A stretch of DNA of 64,000 nucleotides, from NCBI RefSeq assembly GCF_005405905.1, contig NZ_BJHU01000021.1, positions 62,001-126,000 on the forward strand. Direction: 5' to 3'. The notes under the pieces were generated by a model. That model did not search any database, was not told where the DNA came from, and saw only the letters and a program-made list of their open reading frames with translations. The position numbers and the translations under genes are program-made. Below, piece by piece: positions 16,610 through 25,869 of the stretch (position 1 is its first letter; each line of letters opens with the position of its first letter). The stretch comes from Acidovorax sp. NB1 (GTDB lineage: Bacteria; Pseudomonadota; Gammaproteobacteria; Burkholderiales; Burkholderiaceae_C).

Positions 16610-17302
16610 TCAGATCGCCACGAGGTTGCGAATGCCTTTGGCTTCCATCTCGCTGCCCGGTCCACGCGCGATGACCTCGCCGCGCTCCATCACCAGGTAC
16701 TCGTCGGCCAGCTCCTGCGCAAAGTCGTAGTACTGCTCGCACAGCAGGATGGCCATCTCCCCTTTGTCGGCCAGCATGCGGATCACGCGGCCGATGTCTT
16801 TGATGATGCTGGGCTGGATGCCTTCGGTGGGCTCGTCCAGGATGAGCAAACGCGGGCCGGGGGCCAGCGCACGCGCGATGGCCAGCTGCTGCTGTTGACC
16901 TCCCGACAGGTCCCCCCCCCGGCGCTTGAGCATCTGCTTGAGCACGGGAAACAGCTCGTACAGGTGCGGGGGCACGGGCGTGGAGCCGCTTTTGTAGGCC
17001 AGGCCCATGCGCAGGTTTTCTTCCACGGTGAGGCGGCCGAAGATTTCGCGGCCTTGCGGCACGAAGCCAATGCCTGCGCGGGCGCGGTCGTAGGGGGTGG
17101 CTTTGTCGATGGGTTTGCCGTCGAAGCTGATGCTGCCGCTTTTGATGGGTACGAGGCCCATGAGGCTTTTGAGCAGCGTCGTTTTGCCCACGCCGTTGCG
17201 GCCGAGCAGGACGGTGACTTTGCCGGGGGTGGCGGTGAGGCTCACGTCGCGCAGGATGTGGGAGCCGCCGTAGTACTGGTTGATGTTTTGGACGGTGAGC
17301 AT
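16610..17302 (-). CDS. urtE: Urea ABC transporter ATP-binding subunit UrtE
   Basis: 230 residues, LivF-type ATPase. Walker A in VLLGRNGVGKTTLLKSL, signature LSGGQQQQLAIARAL, Walker B LLILDEPTEGIQPS, followed by the switch His region replaced by LLCEQYYDF, as in UrtE rather than LivF. With UrtD it powers urea import through UrtB/UrtC from the UrtA receptor. It is last in the urt order but is separated from urtD by a 945-bp gene-free block with long inverted repeats, whereas elsewhere the genes abut; coexpression with urtD depends on transcription through that block. Confidence 0.97.
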   Translation of the reverse strand: MLTVQNINQYYGGSHILRDVSLTATPGKVTVLLGRNGVGKTTLLKSLMGLVPIKSGSISFDGKPIDKATPYDRARAGIGFVPQGREIFGRLTVEENLRMGLAYKSGSTPVPPHLYELFPVLKQMLKRRGGDLSGGQQQQLAIARALAPGPRLLILDEPTEGIQPSIIKDIGRVIRMLADKGEMAILLCEQYYDFAQELADEYLVMERGEVIARGPGSEMEAKGIRNLVAI

Positions 17303-17342
17303 GGTGTTTTTTGAGTGTTTTGGCTGCTTGCGCCTGTTCAGA

Positions 17343-17376
17343 AAGCGCTTTTAGCTATTGTTTTTATAGTTTCTGT
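17343..17376 (-). repeat. AT-rich dispersed element, copy h (partial)
   Basis: GCGCTTTTAGCTATTGTTTTTATAG, a shortened copy of the TAGCTAT-family element, located 40 bp upstream of urtE. Confidence 0.4.
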
Positions 17377-17489
17377 GTTGAGTCCAAACGGATGGGATGA
17401 GCTTGTTTGAGCCTGGGCTTGTGCGCTGGTTGGGGCGGTGTGCTTTTGCTGAGGGCGGAGGCCGGGGTGTGCGCCCGGCGGCGCAGTGG

Positions 17490-17536
17490 CTTTCTTTTGC
17501 TTCGCCAAAAGAAAGTCACCAAAGAAAAGGCGACCC
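17490..17536 (+). repeat. 47-bp inverted repeat, left arm
   Basis: Exactly complementary over 47 bp to 18015-18061. The outer part is itself a hairpin: CTTTCTTTTG, loop CTTCGC, CAAAAGAAAG. It continues TCACCAAAGAAAAGGCGACC toward the centre. Confidence 0.95.
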
Positions 17537-17705
17537 TACAGGCTGCGTCCCTTCGCTTCGCTGCGGGCAACCTGCGGTGCTCGCGTCCAGCGGGGTCTCG
17601 CTCGAACTCGCTCCACTGCGTTGCGCTCAGACAATCGCGAGCCCTGATCCGCTGGCCGCTGCGCTCCTCGGCACATCCTGAAGGGAACCCAAAGGGATCG
17701 GACAT

Positions 17706-17808
17706 CCACACGGGCCATTGCTCCGCTGCGCTGCGCTCGGCCCCCTCTTGCGGGCGCAAGCGCCACGCGCTGCGCAACCGGGGCCGAGCGAAGCGATGGC
17801 CCGTGTGG
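17706..17808. repeat. Large imperfect palindrome at the centre of the block
   Basis: CCACACGGGCCATTGCTCCGC at 17706 onward through GCTCGGCCCC (to 17744) pairs with GGGGCCGAGC...GATGGCCCGTGTGG at 17780-17808. An 8-bp insertion (duplicated TGCGCTGC-type sequence) in the left arm is the main mismatch. It could fold into a long RNA stem. Confidence 0.75.
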
Positions 17809-18014
17809 CTGTTCGGCTGCCCAACCCCCTGCTGGCTGCGCCTGCGGCGGGGCGGTTGTGGGGTGGCATGGGCGTCGAAGCGCCCATGCTTCGTGCTCTG
17901 ACTCGTCGTGGCTGTCCGAGCGTCGCGCGCAGCGCAAAGCGAGTTCCACGGCGCACCCCGCAACCGACACGACGCAGGTTTACCCCGGAGCGAAGCGCAG
18001 GGGTCGCAGACTGG

Positions 18015-18061
18015 GGGTCGCCTTTTCTTTGGTGACTTTCTTTTGGCGAAGCAAAAGAAAG
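18015..18061 (-). repeat. 47-bp inverted repeat, right arm
   Basis: Perfect reverse complement of 17490-17536; together they bound a 572-bp unit. No target-site duplication is obvious next to the arms. Confidence 0.95.
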
Positions 18062-18133
18062 TTACTCGCACGCCGGGCGACTCCCGGCCTCCGACCCCAA
18101 CACGAGCACGCCCTCCAAACCCGCAAGCAACAG

Positions 18134-18200
18134 CTTCGACAAGCTCAGCCCGAACGGCACTGATATAGCGCCCAGGCTTCGACAAGCCCAGCCCGAACGG
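18134..18200 (+). repeat. Pair of 24-bp direct repeats
   Basis: CTTCGACAAGCTCAGCCCGA at 18134 and CTTCGACAAGCCCAGCCCGA at 18177, each followed by ACGG, differ at one position and start 43 bp apart. The sequence ends shortly before the urtD stop. Confidence 0.85.
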
Positions 18201-18247
18201 ATCGCTGACGCTCGCGATTTCATAAGAGCCAGGGCCAAAAACCACCA

Positions 18248-19123
18248 TCACCGCCCCAGATAAACCTCAATCACCCGCTCATCCGCCTGCACCTGGTCGA
18301 GCGTGCCCTCCGCCAACACCGAGCCATCGCACAACACCGTCACCTTCTCAGAAATCGTGCGGATAAACCCCATGTCATGCTCCACCACCATCAGCGAATG
18401 CTTTCCCTTCAAAGTCAGGAACAGCTCCGCCGTACGGGCAGTTTCTTCATCCGTCATGCCCGCCACCGGCTCGTCCAGCAACAGCAGCTTCGGGTCCTGC
18501 ATCAGCAACATCCCAATCTCCAGCCACTGCTTTTGCCCATGGCTCAGATTGCCGGATTGCCGCGTGACGCTGTCGGCCAAATGAATGGTGTGCAGGATCT
18601 CCGCCAGCCTGTCCGACTGCGCGGAGTCGAGCCGGAAGAACATGCTCGACTTCACGCCCTTGTGCGTCTTGAGGGCCAGCTCCAGGTTCTCGAACACGCT
18701 GAGCTGCTCGAACACCGTGGGCTTCTGGAACTTGCGGCCGATGCCCAAGCTCGCGATCTCGGGCTCGTTGTGGCGCAGCAGGTCAATCGTGGAGCCGAAG
18801 AACACCGTGCCTTTGTCGGGCCGCGTCTTGCCCGTGATGATGTCCATCATCGTCGTCTTGCCCGCGCCATTGGGGCCGATGATGCAGCGCAGCTCGCCGG
18901 GCGCGATATCCAGGCTCAGGCCGTTGATGGCCTTGAAGCCATCAAAACTCACATGCACGTCTTCCAGGTACAGGATGCGGCCGTGGGTCACATCCACCTC
19001 GCCGGGCACGGCGATGCGCGAAAAACCGGCAGCGCGTCCGCCCGATTCGGTCTGGCCCAGTGCGGCAGGCGCCAGCGTCTTCTGCAAACGCCGCGCGCCT
19101 TCTTCCATCAGGTCAGGCGTCAT
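18248..19123 (-). CDS. urtD: Urea ABC transporter ATP-binding subunit UrtD
   Basis: 291 residues, LivG-type ATPase. A 50-residue N-terminal extension precedes LYLEDVHVSFDGFKAINGLS. Walker A GPNGAGKTTMMDIITG, signature NLSHGQKQWLEIGM, Walker B LLLLDEPVAGMTDEE and switch His in VVEHDMGF are all present. NLSHGQ is the form usual in UrtD. The start at 19123 overlaps the urtC stop by 4 bp (ATGA), so the two are translationally coupled. The 945-bp repeat block lies directly downstream. Confidence 0.97.
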   Translation of the reverse strand: MTPDLMEEGARRLQKTLAPAALGQTESGGRAAGFSRIAVPGEVDVTHGRILYLEDVHVSFDGFKAINGLSLDIAPGELRCIIGPNGAGKTTMMDIITGKTRPDKGTVFFGSTIDLLRHNEPEIASLGIGRKFQKPTVFEQLSVFENLELALKTHKGVKSSMFFRLDSAQSDRLAEILHTIHLADSVTRQSGNLSHGQKQWLEIGMLLMQDPKLLLLDEPVAGMTDEETARTAELFLTLKGKHSLMVVEHDMGFIRTISEKVTVLCDGSVLAEGTLDQVQADERVIEVYLGR

Positions 19124-20256
19124 TGCGCGGCTCCCTTTTTGTTGTTGCCATCTTTCAACTTCTTGACCAATCCCACCACCCCGTTGGGCAAGAACAGCGT
19201 GACGGCGATGAACAGCGCACCGAGGAAGTACAGCCAGAACTCCGGCGCCGTCACCGTGAGCCAGCTCTTGGCCCCGTTGACGATGAACGCCCCCACGATG
19301 GGCCCGATGAGCGTGGCGCGCCCGCCCACCGCTGCCCACACGGCGATCTCGATGGAGTTGGCGGCACTCATCTCGCCCGGGTTGATGATGCCGACCTGCG
19401 GCACGTACAAAGCGCCCGCCACGCCGCACATCATGGCGCTGATGGTCCAGATGGTGAGCTTGTAAGGCAGCGGCGAGTAGCCCGAGAACATGACGCGGCT
19501 CTCGGCATCGCGCACGGCCTGCAGCACGCGGCCGAACTTGCTGCGCACCAGCCAGCGCGCGAGCAGGAAGAAGCCCAGCAGTGCCAGCCCCGTCAGCACA
19601 AAGAGCAGCATGCGCATGTTCTGTGTGGCAATCGGCGTACCCAGAATGCGCTTGAAGTCGGTGAACCCGTTGTTGCCGCCAAAACCGGTTTCGTTGCGGA
19701 AGAACAGCAGCATGGCTGCATAGGTCATGGCCTGCGTGATGATGGAGAAGTACACGCCCTTGATGCGTGAGCGGAAGGCAAAGTAGCCGAACACAAACGC
19801 AATCACGCCGGGCACCGCCACGATGAGGATCAGCGTGGCAACGAAGCTGTCGGACAGCGCCCAGTGCCAGGGCAGCTCCTTCCAGTCGAGGAACACCATG
19901 AAGTCCGGCAGGTCGCTTTTGTAGTTGCCGTCGCGGCCAATCTGGCGCATGAGGTACATGCCCATCACGTAGCCGCCCAGCGCAAAGAACAGGCCGTGGC
20001 CCAGGCTCAGGATGCCGGTGTAGCCCCAGATCAGGTCCATGGCCAGCGCGCAGATGGCGTAGCACATGATCTTGCCAAGCAGCGCCACGGCGTAGTCCGA
20101 CAGGTGGAACACGCTGCCTGCTGGCACCCACAGGTTGAGCACGGGAGCGACGGCGCACACCACGATGAGCGCCACGATGAAGGCCGACCAACCGCCGCGC
20201 GTGAGCAGCGGCGCGGGTGCGGGCAGTTGGATGTTGGGAGAGGTTGGCGTAGTCAT
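19120..20256 (-). CDS. urtC: Urea ABC transporter permease UrtC
   Basis: 378 residues, LivM-type inner-membrane permease with about 10 helices. Family marks: CYAICALAMDLIWGYTGILS, LGHGLFFALGGYVMGMY and AVRDAESRVMFSGYSP (the EAA-like coupling loop). It pairs with UrtB to form the urea channel. 20 bp separate it from urtB and it overlaps urtD by 4 bp. The length is typical for UrtC. Confidence 0.97.
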   Translation of the reverse strand: MTTPTSPNIQLPAPAPLLTRGGWSAFIVALIVVCAVAPVLNLWVPAGSVFHLSDYAVALLGKIMCYAICALAMDLIWGYTGILSLGHGLFFALGGYVMGMYLMRQIGRDGNYKSDLPDFMVFLDWKELPWHWALSDSFVATLILIVAVPGVIAFVFGYFAFRSRIKGVYFSIITQAMTYAAMLLFFRNETGFGGNNGFTDFKRILGTPIATQNMRMLLFVLTGLALLGFFLLARWLVRSKFGRVLQAVRDAESRVMFSGYSPLPYKLTIWTISAMMCGVAGALYVPQVGIINPGEMSAANSIEIAVWAAVGGRATLIGPIVGAFIVNGAKSWLTVTAPEFWLYFLGALFIAVTLFLPNGVVGLVKKLKDGNNKKGAAQ

Positions 20257-20276
20257 GATCTGTCGTCTCTGGTGCT

Positions 20277-21851
20277 TCAATCGGCCGTACGCCCTTTGAC
20301 CGCGAAGATGCCCTGGGGCCGCTTCTGGATGAAGATGATGATGAACACCAGCACCGCAATCTTGGCCAGCACCGCGCCCGCCCAGCCTTCGAGGAACTTG
20401 TTCAAAATGCCCAGGCCCAGCGCGGCATACACCGTGCCCGCCAGCTGGCCCACGCCGCCCAGCACCACGACCATGAAGGCATCCACGATGTAGCTCTGGC
20501 CCAGGTCTGGCCCCACATTGCCCACCTGGCTCAGCGCGCAACCGGCCAGGCCCGCAATGCCCGAGCCCAGCGCAAACGCCATGGTGTCAATGCGCGCGGT
20601 GTTCACGCCCATGCAAGAGGCAATGGGGCGGTTTTGCGTCACGCCACGCACGAACAAGCCCAGGCGCGTGCGCGCAATCAGGTAGCCCATGCCCAGCAGC
20701 ACCGCAATGGCAAAGCCGATGATGACAAGGCGGTTGTAGGGCAGCGTGAGGTTGGAGAGCACCTGAACACCACCGCTCATCCACGCAGGGTTTTCCACGC
20801 CCACGTTCTGCGCGCCAAATATCGTGCGCACCAGCTGCATCAGCACCAGGCTGATGCCCCAGGTGGCGAGCAGTGTCTCCAGCGGGCGGCCATACAAGAA
20901 GCGCAGCACGCCGCGCTCCAGCACCGCGCCCACGGCGGCCGATGCGCCAAACGCCAGCGGCAGCGCTGCGACCAAATACCAGTCGAACGCGCCCGGGAAA
21001 TACTTTTGGAAGATGCCCTGCACCACATAGGTGGCGTAGGCGCCGATCATCATCAGCTCGCCGTGGGCCATGTTGATCACGCCCATCAGGCCGTAGGTGA
21101 TGGCCAGGCCCAGGGCGACGAGCAGCAGGATGGAGCCCAGGCTGATGCCCGAGAACGCAGCCCCCAGGCGCTCGCCCCAGGCCAGTTGGCCTTCCATGGC
21201 GCGCAGGGCGGCCTGCAGCGCAGCCTTGACCTTGGGGTCTTCTTCGACCGTCACGCGTTCGTTGAGCAGCAGCCGCGTATCAGGTGTGGCGCTGAGCGAC
21301 AGTGCCTGCGCCGCAGCAATGCGCTGCGCGGCATCATCGCTGCCCAGCAAGGTGGCGGCGCGCGCCAGCTGCAGCTGGGTCTTGATCTTGTCGCTGGTTT
21401 CCTGCGCCAAAGCCTTGTCGAGCAGGGGCAGACGGCCTGCATCGGGCTCCTTGGTCAGCGCCTTGGCAGCGGCCATGCGTTGGGCTTCGTCCTTGCCAAA
21501 CAGCGCCAGGCCCGCCAGGGCCGTGTCGATCTCGCCGCGCATGCGGTTGTTGTTGATGATGTCTTCGGCATCCGCAGGCAGCGACACCTCGGTGCCGGTG
21601 ACGGGGTCGATGCCCTTGTCGTCCCGCACGATCAGGGCCTTGCCCCCGGCGACCTTCACCGCGTCATCGGCCAGCGCCTGCAGGAAGGCGGCCGTGCGCT
21701 CGCTGGGCTCCACCACGGCTTGCTGCACAGCGGCCACACGGTCGTCGGTGTCGCCAGCGGCCATGGCCAGGGCCTGCTCGGCGGTGAGTGCATGGGCGCT
21801 ACCGGCCATCAGCAGCAGGCTGGCACCCAAGGCCAGTAAACATCGCAACAT
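20277..21851 (-). CDS. urtB: Urea ABC transporter permease UrtB
   Basis: 524 residues, longer than LivH because UrtB carries a periplasmic N-terminal domain of about 220 residues. Signal sequence MLRCLLALGASLLLMAGSAH is followed by helical repeats with LTKEPDAGRLPLLDKAL. The permease part starts about residue 235 (GISLGSILLLVALGLAITYG) and includes INMAHGELMMIGAYATYV and GVTQNRPIASCMGVNTARID (coupling loop). The ATG at 21851 begins the signal peptide; an upstream in-frame start would add 14 non-hydrophobic residues. It follows an intergenic terminator-like hairpin after urtA. Confidence 0.97.
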   Translation of the reverse strand: MLRCLLALGASLLLMAGSAHALTAEQALAMAAGDTDDRVAAVQQAVVEPSERTAAFLQALADDAVKVAGGKALIVRDDKGIDPVTGTEVSLPADAEDIINNNRMRGEIDTALAGLALFGKDEAQRMAAAKALTKEPDAGRLPLLDKALAQETSDKIKTQLQLARAATLLGSDDAAQRIAAAQALSLSATPDTRLLLNERVTVEEDPKVKAALQAALRAMEGQLAWGERLGAAFSGISLGSILLLVALGLAITYGLMGVINMAHGELMMIGAYATYVVQGIFQKYFPGAFDWYLVAALPLAFGASAAVGAVLERGVLRFLYGRPLETLLATWGISLVLMQLVRTIFGAQNVGVENPAWMSGGVQVLSNLTLPYNRLVIIGFAIAVLLGMGYLIARTRLGLFVRGVTQNRPIASCMGVNTARIDTMAFALGSGIAGLAGCALSQVGNVGPDLGQSYIVDAFMVVVLGGVGQLAGTVYAALGLGILNKFLEGWAGAVLAKIAVLVFIIIFIQKRPQGIFAVKGRTAD

Positions 21852-21894
21852 AGAAGCATCCAATGGGCCCGCAGCGGTTTGCGGGCAGATCACA

Positions 21895-21922
21895 CAAAGA
21901 AAAAGGAGGGCACGCGCCCTCC
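21895..21922 (-). terminator. Terminator/attenuator-like hairpin between urtA and urtB
   Basis: On the minus strand: GGAGGGC, loop GCGT, GCCCTCC followed by TTTTTCTTT. It sits about 25 bp after the urtA stop. A second hairpin, GCCCGCA/TGCGGGC, lies at 21867-21886 just before the urtB start. The first probably lets receptor mRNA accumulate above permease mRNA, as is common in ABC operons. Confidence 0.75.
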
Positions 21923-21945
21923 TTTCTCGGGCACTGCAAGAGTGC

Positions 21946-23208
21946 TTACTTCTTCTCGGGTTCGTCTTTTTTCTTGTCGTTGCCTTCGATGTACGGGCTC
22001 CATGGCTTGGCCTTCACAGGACCAGGGGTCTTCCACACCACGTTGAACTGGCCATCGGCCTTGATCTCGCCGATGAACACGCTCTTGTGCAGGTGGTGGT
22101 TCTTCTCGTCCATCTTGCTCACGATGCCCGAGGGCGCCTTGAAGGTCTGGCCGGCCATGGCGGCGATCACCTTGTCCACGTCGGTGCTCTTGGCCTTTTC
22201 AACCGCTTGCTTCCACATGTTGATGCCGATGTAGGTAGCTTCCATCGGGTCGTTGGTGAGCGGCTTGTCTTTGTGGCCGGCAATGCCCTTGGCCTTGGCG
22301 TAGTCGCTCCACTTCTTGATGAAGGCGGTGTTGTCGGGGCTCTTGATGGACTGGAAGTAGTTCCATGCGGCCAGGTGGCCCACCAGCGGCTTGGTGTCCA
22401 CGCCGCGCAGTTCCTCTTCGCCCACGCTGAATGCGACCACGGGCACGTCCTTGGCCTTCAGGCCCGCGTTGCCCAGTTCCTTGTAGAAGGGCACGTTGGA
22501 GTCACCGTTGATGGTGGACACCACGGCCGTCTTGCCGCCCTGGCTGAACTTCTTGATGTCGGCCACGATGGTCTGGTAGTCAGAGTGACCAAACGGCGTG
22601 TACTTCTCGTCGATGTCGGAATCCTTCACGCCCTTGCTCTTGAGGTAGGCGCGCAGGATCTTGTTGGTGGTGCGGGGGTAGACGTAGTCGGTGCCCAGCA
22701 GCACCCAGCGCTTGGCGCTGCCGCCGTCCTTGCTCATCAGGTAGTCCACCGCAGGGATGGCTTGCTGGTTGGGCGCGGCGCCGGTGTAGAACACGTTCTT
22801 GGACAGCTCTTCACCTTCGTACTGCACGGGGTAGAACAGCAGGCCGTTCATTTCTTCCACGACGGGCAGCACCGACTTGCGGCTCACGCTGGTCCAGCAG
22901 CCGAAGATGACCGAGACCTTGTCCTGGCCCAGCAGCTGCTTGGTCTTTTCAGCGAACAGGGGCCAGTTGGAGGCCGGGTCCACCACCACGGGTTCGAGCT
23001 TCTTGCCCAGCACGCCGCCCTTGGCATTGATCTCGTCGATCGCCATGAGCACGGTGTCTTTCAGCACGGTCTCAGAGATGGCCATGGTGCCCGACAGGCT
23101 GTGCAGGATGCCGACCTTGATGGTCTCCTGCGCGTGGGCTGGCAGTGCAGACAGGCCAGCGAGCGTAGCGACGGCCGCGAGGGCCTTGAGGGAATAACGA
23201 CGTTGCAT
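21946..23208 (-). CDS. urtA: Urea ABC transporter substrate-binding protein UrtA
   Basis: 420 residues, normal for UrtA (type I periplasmic binding fold). Signal peptide MQRRYSLKALAAVATLAGL ending ALPAHAQ, then ETIKVGILHSLSGTMAISET, DEINAKGGVLGKKLEPVVVD, FGCWTSVSRKSVLPV and NGLLFYPVQYEGEE, all typical of amide/urea receptors (FmdD/UrtA). It binds urea in the periplasm for UrtBC. The start at 23208 is preceded by GGAG on the minus strand (GGAGAAGCACAC then ATG). First gene of the urt operon; the 362-bp gap upstream contains a possible sigma-54 promoter. Confidence 0.97.
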   Translation of the reverse strand: MQRRYSLKALAAVATLAGLSALPAHAQETIKVGILHSLSGTMAISETVLKDTVLMAIDEINAKGGVLGKKLEPVVVDPASNWPLFAEKTKQLLGQDKVSVIFGCWTSVSRKSVLPVVEEMNGLLFYPVQYEGEELSKNVFYTGAAPNQQAIPAVDYLMSKDGGSAKRWVLLGTDYVYPRTTNKILRAYLKSKGVKDSDIDEKYTPFGHSDYQTIVADIKKFSQGGKTAVVSTINGDSNVPFYKELGNAGLKAKDVPVVAFSVGEEELRGVDTKPLVGHLAAWNYFQSIKSPDNTAFIKKWSDYAKAKGIAGHKDKPLTNDPMEATYIGINMWKQAVEKAKSTDVDKVIAAMAGQTFKAPSGIVSKMDEKNHHLHKSVFIGEIKADGQFNVVWKTPGPVKAKPWSPYIEGNDKKKDEPEKK

Positions 23209-23369
23209 GTGTGCTTCTCCGGTGGTGGTTTCAATCAGGGAATCAATCAAACCGCTTCGCCCGGCAGGCCCCGGTGTGGAGCCGCATTGGATCGGGCGAT
23301 GGAATGGATTCTGGAGAGCGGGGCCCGTTGGCGAAATACGCCGGGTGGCGTACACGGGGGCAGCGCCGT

Positions 23370-23385
23370 TGCAGGGTGCGGGCCG
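23370..23385 (-). promoter_or_regulatory. Possible sigma-54 promoter for urtA (weak)
   Basis: Minus strand CGGCCCGCACCCTGCA: GG and GC are separated by 10 nt as required, with 9 of 12 non-N positions matching TGGCACG-N4-TTGCA. It would give a leader of about 150 nt before urtA. The match is weaker than that at ureA and could arise by chance in such GC-rich DNA. Confidence 0.25.
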
Positions 23386-23420
23386 CCGCGGCCGCCTGTG
23401 TCGGGTAGGCGAAACGCTAT

Positions 23421-23478
23421 GCATTTAATAGCTATTAGGGCATACCCAATGCGCGGAAACGGCCAAAAATAGTCAAAA
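23421..23478 (-). repeat. AT-rich dispersed element, copy e
   Basis: GCATTTAATAGCTATTAGGG, then CATACCCAATGCGCGGAAAC and GGCCAAAAATAGTCAAAAT. This is the reverse orientation of copy a (1822-1884). Confidence 0.5.
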
Positions 23479-23570
23479 TCTTCGGCAACCACAGAGCCCT
23501 GCGGGAAATGCCCGGCCCCTCTACGATGGCGACCACAGCCACCCCCGCTCAGCCACAAAGGATCGAACCC

Positions 23571-25841
23571 ATGGTGAAACGACGCACAGTGCTGCTTGGC
23601 GGCGCCGCAACAGCCGGCGCGCTGGTCATTGGCTGGGGGGTGATGCCGCCACGCCAGCGCCTGCACCCCGCAGACCCCGTGCCCGCCGCGCCGGGCCAGG
23701 CCTCGCTCAATGGCTGGCTGAAGGTGGGCACCGACAACACCGTGACGGTGATGATGGCCAAGTCCGAAATGGGCCAGGGCACCCACACCGGCCTGGCCGC
23801 CATCCTGGCCGAAGAGCTGGACGCCGACTGGGCCCAGGTGCGGCTGGAGATGGCGCCCATCGACGACATCTACAACAACCTGGCCACCGTGGTGGACGGC
23901 CTGCCCTTCCACCCCGACAACGACGGATCGATGAAGGCCGTGGCGGGCTGGCTCACGGCCAAGACCATGCGCGAGGTGGGCGTGATGATGACGGGCGGAT
24001 CGAGCAGCATCAAGGACCTGTGGCTGCCCATGCGCGAAGCCGGGGCCCATGCGCGCGCCATGTTGATCCGCGCCGCCGCCGCGCAGTGGAAGGTGCAGGC
24101 CGCAGAGTGCACGGCCAACGCAGGCTGGGTGGAGCATGCCGCAGGCCAGCGTGCCAAGTTTGGCGAACTGGCCGCGCTGGCGGCACAACAGCCCATGCCG
24201 GGCAAGGTGGCGCTGAAGGAGCCCGCGCAGTTCAAGCTGATCGGCAAACCCCTCACGCGCATCGAGGCAGCCAGCAAGCTCGACGGCAGCGCCGTGTTCG
24301 GCATCGACGCCAACCCGCCCGGCCTGCTGCACGCCAGTGTGGTGATGTGCCCCACGCGTGGCGGCAAGGTGGCCCGGTTTGATGCGGCTGCCGCGCAGAA
24401 GCTGCCTGGCGTGAAACACGTGCTGGCCGTGGCGCCCTACCACGGCGGCACCGGCGGTGTGGCCGTGATTGCCGACACGCCCTGGCACGCCAAGAAGGCA
24501 GCGGCCGCCGTCTCCGTGGAATGGGACCACGGCCCCGCCGCCACGCTGTCGAGCGAGGCCGTGATGACGCGGCTGGCCCAGGCGCTGGACGAAGCCAAGG
24601 GCTTTGGCTACCACAGCGCGGGCGATGTGGACCAGGCCATGCAGGGCGCGGCCAGCAACATCACTGCCGACTACCGCGCGCCCTATCTGGCGCACGCGGC
24701 GCTGGAGCCCATCAACTGCACAGTGCAGGTCAAGGACGGCGCAGCCCAGGTGTGGACATCGACCCAGGTGCCGGGCTTGGCGCGCATGGCGGCGGCCAAG
24801 GCGCTGGGCATCGATGAAGAAAAAGTGACCGTGCACCAGCTGTTGCTGGGGGGCGGCTTTGGGCGGCGGCTGGAGGTGGACTATGTGGCTCAGGCTGCTG
24901 CCATTGCCCAGGCCGCAGGCGGTGCGCCCGTGCAGACGCTGTGGAGCCGCGAGCAGGACACGCAGCACGACTTCTATCGCCCGGCCTGCATGGCGCGCTT
25001 CAAGGCGGGGTTTGACGCCCAGGGGCAGCTGCTGGCGTGGCACAACCTGTCGGTGGGCCAGGCCATCGTGCCGCAGGTGCTGGCCCGCACCTTCGGGCTA
25101 CCCGGCGCGGGGCCGGACAAGACAGCATCGGAGGGCGCCTTCGACCAGCCCTATGAATGGCCCCATGCGCGCATCGCGCACGAGATCATCGACCTGCCGC
25201 TGCCCGTGGGCTTCTGGCGCTCGGTGGGGCATTCACACCAGGCGTTCTTCAAAGAGAGTTTTGTGGACGAAGCAGCGCATGCGGCCAAGAAGGACCCCGT
25301 GGCCTTCCGCGCCGCGCTGCTGCAAAAGCACCCGCGCCACCTCAAGGTGCTGCAAAAGGCAGCCGAGCTGGCGGGCTGGGGCCAGCCCTTGCAGCCTGAT
25401 GCGTCGGGCATTCAACGGGCGCGCGGCGTAGCGCTGCACCAGTCATTTGGCTCCATCGTGGCGCAGGTGGCCGAGGTGTCGGTGGGGGCGGACAAGGCCA
25501 TCCGCGTGCACCGCGTGGTGTGTGTGATCGACTGCGGCGCGGCCATCAACCCCAACCTGATCGTGCAGCAGATGGAAAGTGCGGTGGTGTTCGGCCTCAC
25601 GGCGGCACTCTATGGCGAGGTCACGCTGAAAGACGGGCAGGTGCAGCAAAGCAATTTTCACGACCTGCCACTGCTGCGCATGGCCGACTGCCCGAAGGTG
25701 GAGGCCCACATCATCGACAGCGCCGAGCCCCCCGAAGGCGTGGGCGAGCCCGGCGTGCCGCCGATAGCCCCGGCGGTGGCCAATGCCCTGTTTGCCCTGA
25801 CCGGCCAGCGCCTGCGCGCCCTGCCGCTGAAGCTGGCCTGA
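23571..25841 (+). CDS. Molybdenum hydroxylase large subunit (xanthine dehydrogenase/IorB family)
   Basis: 756 residues. The large, molybdopterin-cytosine-dinucleotide-binding subunit of the isoquinoline 1-oxidoreductase / periplasmic aldehyde dehydrogenase type. The N-terminus [20 protein letters not shown] is Tat-like, so the complex is likely exported folded. Cofactor-binding segments: [60 protein letters not shown], and [19 protein letters not shown] with the catalytic Glu in GxGEP. The ATG at 23571 has AAAGGA 8 bp upstream; an in-frame ATG at 23508 would place the arginines too far in. The small subunit follows 28 bp later, the reverse of the common order. Substrate (aldehyde or N-heterocycle) unknown. 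Confidence 0.9.
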   Translation: MVKRRTVLLGGAATAGALVIGWGVMPPRQRLHPADPVPAAPGQASLNGWLKVGTDNTVTVMMAKSEMGQGTHTGLAAILAEELDADWAQVRLEMAPIDDIYNNLATVVDGLPFHPDNDGSMKAVAGWLTAKTMREVGVMMTGGSSSIKDLWLPMREAGAHARAMLIRAAAAQWKVQAAECTANAGWVEHAAGQRAKFGELAALAAQQPMPGKVALKEPAQFKLIGKPLTRIEAASKLDGSAVFGIDANPPGLLHASVVMCPTRGGKVARFDAAAAQKLPGVKHVLAVAPYHGGTGGVAVIADTPWHAKKAAAAVSVEWDHGPAATLSSEAVMTRLAQALDEAKGFGYHSAGDVDQAMQGAASNITADYRAPYLAHAALEPINCTVQVKDGAAQVWTSTQVPGLARMAAAKALGIDEEKVTVHQLLLGGGFGRRLEVDYVAQAAAIAQAAGGAPVQTLWSREQDTQHDFYRPACMARFKAGFDAQGQLLAWHNLSVGQAIVPQVLARTFGLPGAGPDKTASEGAFDQPYEWPHARIAHEIIDLPLPVGFWRSVGHSHQAFFKESFVDEAAHAAKKDPVAFRAALLQKHPRHLKVLQKAAELAGWGQPLQPDASGIQRARGVALHQSFGSIVAQVAEVSVGADKAIRVHRVVCVIDCGAAINPNLIVQQMESAVVFGLTAALYGEVTLKDGQVQQSNFHDLPLLRMADCPKVEAHIIDSAEPPEGVGEPGVPPIAPAVANALFALTGQRLRALPLKLA

Positions 25842-25869
25842 GAACCCGTTTGCGAATCAAGGAACGACG

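Larger units (their letters stand above)
17303..18247. other. Gene-free block inside the urt operon (urtD-urtE gap)
   Basis: 945 bp without a credible gene. It holds one short AT-rich element, a pair of perfect 47-bp inverted repeats, a central large palindrome and a pair of direct repeats. A 295-codon frame on the minus strand crosses the whole block but is rich in Arg/Ser/Pro with no recognisable domain, and it arises from the GC bias of the repeats. The block looks like an inserted composite repetitive element. Confidence 0.7.
23209..23570. other. Divergent control region between urtA and the molybdenum hydroxylase genes
   Basis: 362 bp with no gene. It holds a candidate sigma-54 promoter on the minus strand and one AT-rich dispersed element (both listed separately), plus the promoters of the two divergent operons. 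No NtrC-type TGCACC-N5-GGTGCA site was found by eye. Confidence 0.5.

Noticed and set aside
17490-18061. Insertion sequence
   Set aside because: Inverted repeats are IS-like, but there is no transposase and no target duplication; called a composite repeat only.
17364-18251. 295-codon frame crossing the urtD-urtE gap
   Set aside because: Made entirely of repeat sequence, low-complexity Arg/Ser/Pro composition, no start signal; not a gene.
21097-23472. 791-codon frame antisense to urtA-urtB
   Set aside because: Shadow of two well-supported genes.
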